The translations under genes and the position numbers were made by a program. A stretch of DNA of 64,000 nt from Ceratotherium simum simum (lineage: Eukaryota > Chordata > Mammalia > Perissodactyla > Rhinocerotidae), in assembly GCF_000283155.1 (NCBI RefSeq), contig NW_004454166.1, positions 17,461,352-17,525,351 of the forward strand. Reading direction: 5' to 3'. Positions 56,693-64,000 of this stretch are shown in pieces. Position 1 is the first letter of the stretch; each line of letters opens with the position of its first letter. Under the pieces are notes generated by a model, which was not told the DNA's origin, did no database searches, and saw only the letters and a list, made by a program, of their open reading frames with translations.

Positions 56693-58048
56693 GTGAGTTG
56701 CGGGGCGGGGCGGGGCGGTTAGGGGGGCGCGAGTCCAGGGAAGGCGGCCAGGCCGCGGGGACGAGGCCCCACGGGCTGCGGGGCGGAGGGTGGTCACGAT
56801 CGCAGGAGCTTGTGTGTTTCGGAGCCCTCAGGATCCGAGGCTCTGGAAGCCTGGTAGGTCGACGGGAGGCTGCGATGTGGGATGCGGGGTCGGGCGTGGA
56901 GACAACAATGGGTGGGCGTCCTTCTCGGGGCCTGGGAGGCGTGTAAAATGTGCTAGCCAAACGGAACTTGATGTCTTTCTCCCTCCCACTTGCTCCTTTG
57001 GGTTGCTGCGTCTCGGTGAAGGGAGCCCCCATCACTCGCCAAGTTTAGTCGGTCGCCAAGGGGTCTTGATCTCTTCGCTTTTCGCCCATCGCTACCGCCA
57101 GCATCTCAGTCCAGGACATCAAGTTCCCTGAGGCTCCCTTAGGAGCCGAATTCGTTAATTCCTTAAATGAGTTTTTTAACGCGGTTAATATGTGGCAAAC
57201 GCACTGCCCGGTGCTCCTGTAGTCTCCGACAGTTTTCCGTCCCAGTGAAGGAAGCAGAATAAGTTCAGGAGAGATGAGGCCTAGAGTTGAGAAATGTAAG
57301 GGGGTGGGGGTGGGGGGGGTCTCAAGAACTTCACAGGTGGAGCTCATCTAGACTGGTGAATGGGAGAAACTTCCTACTCTCTCCCTTCCGTCCTCTTCAC
57401 TGCAGTCAGTCATCCCTCCCAAATGCGAGTATGACTTCCCCTTTATTCTTTGACAGTCGACAAAAAATAAAGCCCCGGTTCCCTAATGGGGTGTAGGAGG
57501 CGCTTTGGATCAGGCTCCAGCTTTCTTCCCTGATCTCGCTTTTCCGTACTCTCCTCCAGAAATCCTGAACCACTGGGGTTCCTCCAAGGCTCCTTCTAGA
57601 TTTCACCTGCAGGCCTTTGCACGGCTGTTGCCTCTGATTGGAAGAGTCTTTTCCCGGTTTCCTCTCTTTGTTCTCTTAACCCTTTGTCTTCCTTCAGATC
57701 TCAAAATTTAGGCAGCACTTCTTCCAGGAAGCCTTCCCCGACTTGTCCTTGTCCCGTCAGACTAGGCTAGGAGTCCTTCCCAAGTGCTTTTTTCCGTCCT
57801 CGCAGTGCAGTCACCTGTTTCTTTCTATGGCTCAGTCACTAGGCTAAGCTGCTGGAGAAAAGGGACTGTGTCTAATTTAGCTTTATGTATTCAGTGTCCC
57901 ATCTGGTGAGATAGATGTTTCTGTCCCTGTTTTACAGATGGGAAAAATGAGGCTCAGAGAGAAGTGATTTGACCCTACCCCGGGAAGCAGGGTAGCTGGG
58001 GCTCAGAGGCCTCCTTTCCCATGCCAAGGTGAAATACCAAGAACTATT

Positions 58049-58295
58049 TTTTGTGTGTGTTTGTGTGTGTGAGGAAGATCAGCCCTGTGCTAACATCTGC
58101 CAATCCTCCTCTTTTTGCTGAGGAAGACTGGCCCTGAGCTAACATCCGTGCCCGTCTTCCTCCACCTTATATGGGACGTCGCCACAGCATGGCTTAGCAA
58201 GCGGTGTGTCAGTGCACGCCGGGATCCGAACCTGTGAACCCCAGGCCGCGGCAGCGGAGCATGTGCACTTACCCGCTGCACCACTGGGCCGGCCC
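58049..58295 (-). mobile_element. ERE SINE with 12-bp target-site duplication
   Basis: CCAAGAACTATT occurs at 58037-58048 and 58296-58307. Antisense to ATP6V1G1; the tail carries GT-rich sequence. Confidence 0.95.
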
Positions 58296-59625
58296 CCAAG
58301 AACTATTAACTTTAGTAATTCCTTGGCATGTCTCCTAAGATGAGACTTAAATTCTTAATCCCACACCCAAGTAGATTTCAAGCATGGCTCTTGTACTTTC
58401 TCAATTGGAGGTTGTGTGATACTCTGGATTTCACAGAATAGGTTTCTTTGAGGGAGCTGGAAACGGGAACAAGCCTTTAATTCTTGCTCTGGTGACCGGA
58501 AAGTTCTGTGTTCTTCACAGAATATTAGTGATCATGGCCTTGATACAGTATTTCCAGAATGACTTGTCAGAGTTTGGCCTCTGATGGCTCATTAGTAACA
58601 GAAGTGTATCTGTTGGGGAGCATGTGAGAATATTTGGGGACAGTGCGGAAACAAATACTTTGTAATGGTAGGAATAATTCAGAGGGTCATGGAGGTAGGG
58701 GTCATGTTTTACCCCTTTCTTTATCCCATCAAGCCTGGCACAGGGTCTTGTATATCTCAGGTAGCTATTACATGTTTACTGAATGAATTTGTTTTGAAGG
58801 AATGAGTTTATGGCTAATATGCATCTCAGAATTTGCAATAATTAGGAACAGAAGTATTGAGAAGAGCTAAAATTTGAAAAAATTATTGCCTTTCTTGCTC
58901 TGTAATTATGGTTGACGTGCCCACTTAGGAACTGGGAGGAAGCAGTGCATGATGTGGTAAAATGGTCCAACCCAAATTTTTCATGAAATCATTGCTTTGG
59001 ACCATAAAATTTAAAAAAAAAATTTGTGTTATGATTTATTTCATTGGAGTGAGACAAAATACTGGCTCCCACATGTTAGGCCCACAAAAAATAAGATTTA
59101 AAAGAAATATAATTTCCTGCTCAAATATTTACTTTTGGTTTTCAGAGAAGTGTATCAAAATTGAACTTTGAAGATGTTTGCTGACAGACAGGGAATGGTG
59201 TTATCCTAAATTGCTAATTCAGGGAGCCCTGGGAATTGGGAGTGATCTTGAGAGAGAGATTGTGAAATTATGTGACGCTAGCATAATGTTTGGGCCATAA
59301 ATGTTATTTTAGATTGTTAGTTTGGAAAAGATCCTCAGCATTGAAATATGGCTTTGGATATAGCTGATGAGGAGGATTGCCGTAAAGGTCGGCTAGAGCA
59401 GACAGCAGTAGGCCCTAATATTTATTTATATCTATCTATATATTTATATATTTACTGGAGTAAAAATTTTTTTGGAGTAATACATCCTTGCAGAAATAGT
59501 CCTTGGGGCGCTTAGGGAGACACTGTTGACTGTTTCAGGCTATCCTCATGGAGTCTTGATGTTGTGGGGTCATTACTGGTCCAAAACCCTATTCTTAATC
59601 AGGAGGTGGAAGTCAGTTTCCTTCA

Positions 59626-59932
59626 GGGGCCGGCCCTGTGGCTTAGCAGTTAAGTGCGTGCTCTGGCCTGGGTTTGGATCCCGGGCGCGCCCCGACGCAC
59701 CGCTTGTCTGGCCATGCTTGGCAGCGTCCCACATACAGCAACTAGAAGGATGTGCAGCTATGACATACAACTACCTACTGGGGCTTTGAGGAGAAAAGGG
59801 GAAAAAAAAAAAGCAGGAGGATTGGCAATAGATGTTAGCTCAGGGCCCGTCTTCCTCAGCAAAAAAAAAGAGGAGGATTGGCATGGGTGTTAACTCAGGG
59901 CTGATCTTCCTCAACAAAAAAGAAAAAAAAAA
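59626..59932 (+). mobile_element. ERE SINE, long subtype
   Basis: Flanked by TCAGTTTCCTTCA (59613-59625) and TCAGTTTCATTCA (59933-59945). It contains ACAGCAACTAGAAGGATGTG and both AGGAGGATTGGCA repeats. Same orientation as ATP6V1G1. Confidence 0.94.
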
Positions 59933-60851
59933 TCAGTTTCATTCATCCACATGGGTTGAGTGGGATTTGGGCAATTGATATATACAACGATATATAACAA
60001 AGCTTACTTTTAGATGTGGGATGTGTTTTGCTCTGAATTAAAGAAATAGGTTGATCATCTAGGACCCCATCTTTTTTTTTTTTTTTTTTCCTGTTTGGGT
60101 CTCTGAGAAGTTTGATTGGTGAGCAGAGAATCAAAGCAGAGTGTGTGTTGGTTGGTCTTGTGGTCTGCTTTCATACAGGCTCTGGTAAAACCTAGAGAAT
60201 TTTTCCAGCTCTCTGTTCAACTGTTCCCTTCTAGAACCCAGAGCACCTGTGTCTCCTCACTTCTTAGATGCTCGTGCAGACTGTCCAGTGCTCCCCATTC
60301 AGGATTCTTTCCCAGGAGGACCACTTTCTTTCCTTGTGCACAGGCATGGCTGTTAGTTTCCAGTATTACATCATCTGTTTCATCAGTGATGTTTTAGGTT
60401 GATGTCCCGTGGGAGCATGTTAGCCTCCCTGCTAAGCTTCTAAACCCAGCTCCGACTGTAATCAGCAGCATACTTAGGTGTTTACTTCTTAGCAAGAGCA
60501 AGAGTTCCCCAGACGGCTAGTGTCACCTATTTTATGTTGGTTCTTCGTAGTTGAGATTGAGAGAATATTCTGGCACGTTCTGAAATTTTTTCCATCATTT
60601 TTTTTACAGTCTGTAGTTATGGGAGGTGGTCCTTTTTATCTAGTGGCTTCCTAGTTAAGTACAGCCTGTAGGAGGCGGGAACCAGCACCATTAGTTACGT
60701 CTGAATTCCCTCTCTCCCCCTCCCGTCTCTTGGGACTGTATCTTAACACTTTTTTCTTTGTTTACTGTTAGAATTTACCATCTCAGTCTCTGTTTCCTCT
60801 TCTGCTTGTCTTTTAACCACTTCCTGATGTAGCGCTTTCCTTTGAAAACAG

Positions 60852-60952
60852 GAAAGAACCGGAGGCTGAAGCAGGCCAAAGAAGAGGCTCAGGCAGAGAT
60901 TGAACAGTACCGCCTGCAAAGGGAGAAGGAGTTCAAGGCCAAGGAGGCTGCG
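60852..60952 (+). CDS. ATP6V1G1: V-type proton ATPase subunit G1, coding exon 2
   Basis: It completes the split Arg codon (C|GA) and encodes KNRRLKQAKEEAQAEIEQYR then LQREKEFKAKEAA, the conserved basic/acidic helix of subunit G that packs against subunit E. The acceptor AG is at 60850-60851 and the donor is GTAGGC at 60953. 101 nt; the following intron is in phase 0. Confidence 0.97.
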
Positions 60953-62559
60953 GTAGGCCTGCCTGTTTTCCTTCCTGCTTTAGGTTCCTGAGCCTTCCCT
61001 CCCTTCCCCCCGGGATCTCCAGATGTCCACCATAGCTTGGAGATCCTGATTCTGGTAGAAATTTGAACACTGGGATATTGAATGGTCAGGCTGAGTCTCT
61101 TAGGGTGCTCATTTTTTTAACTTCCATTGAATCTTAGTCTTTATTCAGTCATTTAACAAACATCCACTGAACAGTTAACGTGTGCCGGGTCCTGTGCCAG
61201 GTGCGGGGGGATCAGCTGTGAACAGAAATAGACGTGGTCCCTGCCTCATGGAGCTGAGCAGTCTGGTGATCAGGGAGACTCGGTAGTAAAATGCAAGCCA
61301 CACACACCCACAGCAGGGAACAGAGCTGTGACCGTCATAAACATAGATTAAACGGAGCCCACTTTAGTGTAGTGTAGAGAGAGCCACTCACCAGTAGTAT
61401 GGGCCAAACTAGGATGCGTAAGATGCATATGAGAATAGAACAAGAACAGATGGCAGAGTTCAGAGGAAGCAGGGGAAATTCTGGAAAGGGGAAAGGATGG
61501 AGGAGGGCTTCACAGGGAAACTCTCTCGGGACCTTGGATACAGTAACAGGAAACAATTCAAGTTTTTTAAGCACAATAAAATTTTTTGGCCTATATAATT
61601 AAACACCCAGGTGGAAGACTTAACTCTATTTTGATCCAGGAACTTAAATAATGATCTGAGGACTTTGTGTCCGTCTCTCAGCTCTGCCTTTGACTTTGTG
61701 GGCTTCGTGCTGAGGTTCTACATGACAGCCTCCGCTAGTTCTGGGCACACACCCTCAGTCCAAGTCCAGTGAGTAAAGACCATGCCTCCCTCTTGGCAGC
61801 CATCAGCAGAAGTGTCTATACGCACGAGCTCTGAGTTTTTCTAGAGTGTTCCGTTGTAACTTCTTCAGTTTTGAGACAACATTCTGGGGCTTGGATATAG
61901 TTCACATTCATAGGAACAGAGATAGTTTTTTTTTTTTTTTCTTGAGTAGGGGTTATGGACTTATAAAAATATGAGTTAGCACCTGAGCTAACTGCTATGA
62001 AACGCCCCAGGGTGTTCCTGTAATAGGAATAGTTGTGGTCTAGTGTGAAGAGCCCTGCGTCGGAACTCAGAAACTCGGGTTTGAATCTTTGCTTGTTCAG
62101 TTTGACTTCTTTGTGTCTTGGTTTCCTCATCTGTGAAAAGGGGAGTGATTGCCTCCTTGTAGATTATGGAGGGACGGGTGACATGTGAGAGAGTGCTTTG
62201 TAGACTGTAATGCGTTATACAAATATGAAAGGATATAGTTGTTAACATATGTAATGAGGCAAGAGCAGGTTAAGTGACATGAAAGGTCAGACACAAAAAA
62301 GTTAAGAACCTGATAGGTCACATTCTAATAAAGTAGGCACAGCCGTTAACAAACAGCCAGCCATACTGTGAAGACAGTAGAAGATAAAAGAAAATTTATC
62401 CATCAGTGTGTGTTAAATTGTGAGTGGAGACTGAAGGAGTAAGACATGCAGACAGTAGAAATTCAAGCAATAAAACAGGGCAACAATGAGAAGTTGGTTT
62501 CCCTCCCACCCAGACCTGCAGTCCTCCTCAGAGACTCACTGCTAACGGTTTCTTGTGTA

Positions 62560-63330
62560 TTCTTCTAGAATATTTATATTTGAAAGAACAGATGTCACGT
62601 GTTCATAATACTGGTGAATACACTGCTGAACTTAGAGCTAAAACATTAACTGGTAATGGTGGAACTCTGTATGTCCTCCTAAATTGTGCCCTTGTGTTTA
62701 TTTTTTTAAGAGCTTTTTTTTTGGTGAGGAAGATTGGCCCTGAGCTAACATCTATTGCCAGTCTTCCTCTTGTTGCTTGAGGAAGATGGTCTCTGAACTA
62801 ACATCTGTGCCAGTCTTCCCCTACTTTGTATATGGGACGCCGCCACAGCATGGCTTGATGAGCGGTGCCTAGGTCCACGCCCGGGATCCGAACCTGCGAA
62901 CCCTGGGCCGCCGAAGCGGAGCATGCGAAGTCAACCACTATGCCACCAGGCCGTCCCCAAGAGCTTTTTTTTTTTATATCTCTTTTAAAACCACACAAGG
63001 ACACATCAATACTAACCACACTGGTATCATTCTGTGTCCTGCTTTTTCCCCTTAAATTGCATATTTTACAGTTCATTCTATCCTGCTATACCCATCTACC
63101 TTACCTTTCTTAATGTCTGAAGAGTGTTCTCTGGTATGGATGCCCCAACATTTGTTTAAGTAGTTCTCAGTGCTCGGGTGTTTAGGTTCATTCCAGTCTT
63201 AGACTCTAGAGACAGATGACTATATCGCTTTCTGGGATAATTTCTGTGCAAATTACCTTTTGATAGAAGTTTTAAGGTTGGCCACCAAAGTGACTGCATC
63301 AATTTATGCTCCCATTAACTGTGGGAATGC
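62560..63330 (-). repeat. L1M fragment split by an ERE
   Basis: Decayed reverse L1 3' sequence: GTATCATTCTGTGTCCTGCT, TTCATTCCAGTCTTAGACTC and ATTTATGCTCCCATTAACTG. Left border approximate. Confidence 0.5.
62720..62958 (-). mobile_element. ERE SINE
   Basis: Reverse ERE between AAGAGCTTTTTTTT at about 62708 and the repeat from 62959. Two or three border bases are ambiguous because the tail is T-rich. Confidence 0.93.
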
Positions 63331-63501
63331 CAGCTTCCCACGTGCTCTTCAGTCATGAGGTTGTCTTGCCTACTGCTGATGATTTATATTCATCGACGAG
63401 ATGGGGTTTCTCTAGAAGTAAGAAAGTTGCTTACCAATTGTCCCTGGCCCTGCAGAGCACCGTCCTGACGTTCCTTGTGTGTCGTTGCTCCCCGACTCCA
63501 G

Positions 63502-63675
63502 GCTCTGGGATCCCACGGCAGCTGCAGCACTGAAGTGGAGAAGGACACCCAGGAGAAGATGACCATCCTCCAGACCTACTTCCGGCAGAACCGAGATGAA
63601 GTCCTGGATAACCTCCTGGCCATCGTCTGCGACATCCGGCCAGAAATCCATGAAAACTACCGCTTAAATGGATAG
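63502..63675 (+). CDS. ATP6V1G1: V-type proton ATPase subunit G1, coding exon 3 with stop
   Basis: Encodes ALGSHGSCSTEVEKDTQEKM, TILQTYFRQNRDEVLDNLLA, IVCDIRPEIHENYRLNG and then TAG, the C-terminal third of subunit G, ending close to the usual NYRxNG terminus of vertebrate G1. 174 nt in phase 0 after exon 2. No frameshift or early stop. Confidence 0.97.
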   Translation, partial: ALGSHGSCSTEVEKDTQEKMTILQTYFRQNRDEVLDNLLAIVCDIRPEIHENYRLNG

Positions 63676-64000
63676 AGGGCGAAGGAAGACCTGCCTGTTC
63701 CATGGATGGGCATTTCACACGCCTTCATGGAACATGAAGCTTTAGCAAAGCTTGAGTTTCATTCTTGTGAAAAGGCATTAAGTTATTTCTGTATATTATG
63801 TAGTAGGTCCCTTTGCTTTTTGGAGGATAGCAAATCTAGCTTCTTCATATAAACTTAGAGCTCATCCAAAGATTTCATCTTTTTACCTCATTTCTTAGGA
63901 ATTTAATGGGTATATGTTGTCTGTTTTCCTATGCCTTTTAGCTCAAGCAACATATATATCTGTACTGACTTTTTCTTTCTTAGATGTCGTGAAAACAATT
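63676..64000 (+). other. ATP6V1G1: ATP6V1G1 3'UTR (continues beyond the window)
   Basis: AT-rich sequence after the stop codon. No AATAAA or ATTAAA is present before the window ends, so the poly(A) site lies further right. Confidence 0.8.

Larger units (their letters stand above)
56693..60851 (+). other. ATP6V1G1: ATP6V1G1 intron 1
   Basis: GTGAGT donor; acceptor TTTGAAAACAG. Contents: the rest of the CpG island; L2 at 57590-57900 (CTTCTTCCAGGAAGCCTTCC); reverse MIR at 57895-58010 (TTTTACAGATGGGAAAAATG); EREs at 58049 and 59626; an AT-rich TATC/TATT stretch near 59420-59455; a T-run near 60072-60089. The remaining sequence is low-copy with no extra exon recognised. Confidence 0.9.
60953..63501 (+). 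other. ATP6V1G1: ATP6V1G1 intron 2
   Basis: GTAGGC donor; acceptor GCTCCCCGACTCCAG. Contents: L2/MIR-like 3' sequence at 61130-61290 (CATTTAACAAACATCCACTG); a T-run near 61927-61940; forward MIR at 62040-62230 (CTCGGGTTTGAATCTTTGC; GGTTTCCTCATCTGTGAAAA); a reverse L1M fragment at about 62560-63330 split by an ERE. No additional exon recognised. Confidence 0.9.

Noticed and set aside
56225..56722. 165-codon open frame crossing the ATP6V1G1 start in another frame
   Set aside because: Arg/Ser/Pro/Ala-rich translation of a CpG island; the true frame with its Kozak ATG and splice sites is clear.
13601..62958. tRNA genes in the many ERE heads
   Set aside because: The A- and B-box-like bases come from the tRNA-derived SINE head; none folds into an intact tRNA and each is followed by the SINE body.

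Overview
The window is mammalian nuclear DNA, almost certainly from a perissodactyl and most likely an equid. The evidence is at least 17 copies of the tRNA-derived ERE SINE family, many flanked by clear target-site duplications, on a background of older mammalian MIR, L2, L1M, MLT1 and hAT/Tigger relics. Two genes are recognisable from their proteins, and they lie head-to-head: WHRN (whirlin, minus strand) at the left end and ATP6V1G1 (V-ATPase subunit G1, plus strand) at the right end. This is the neighbour pair I remember from human 9q32.

Layout: 1-1312 is the start of WHRN intron 1. 1313-1930 is WHRN coding exon 1 (206 codons: the harmonin-homology domain and most of PDZ1). 1931-3100 is its CpG-rich 5' flank, with a degenerate minisatellite, an upstream AUG-UAG, a CRE-like site, an X-box-like site and a G-quadruplex motif. 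About 3.1-56.2 kb is intergenic. I see no convincing gene there; it holds SINEs, LINE fragments, MLT1 LTRs, four dispersed solo LTRs of one ERV family, three other solo LTRs, several nested insertions and a GGAT-type satellite broken by a 100-N assembly gap. About 56.37-64.0 kb is ATP6V1G1: a CpG-island promoter with a 12-bp CLEAR/E-box palindrome and two NRF1-like sites, three coding exons giving a complete 118-residue protein, and a 3'UTR that runs off the window.

The two genes do not form a pathway. Whirlin is a PDZ scaffold of hair-cell stereocilia and the photoreceptor periciliary region. ATP6V1G1 is a stator-stalk subunit of the proton pump. The possible new biology here is cis-regulatory: a TAATC (CRX/OTX-type) cluster about 5.6 kb upstream of WHRN, an intergenic RFX-type palindrome, and the WHRN leader elements. 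The other main interest is the layered transposon record. I found no new protein-coding or RNA-based system, and no CRISPR, tRNA or rRNA gene. Repeat family names are from memory; boundaries with target-site duplications are read directly, the others are approximate.
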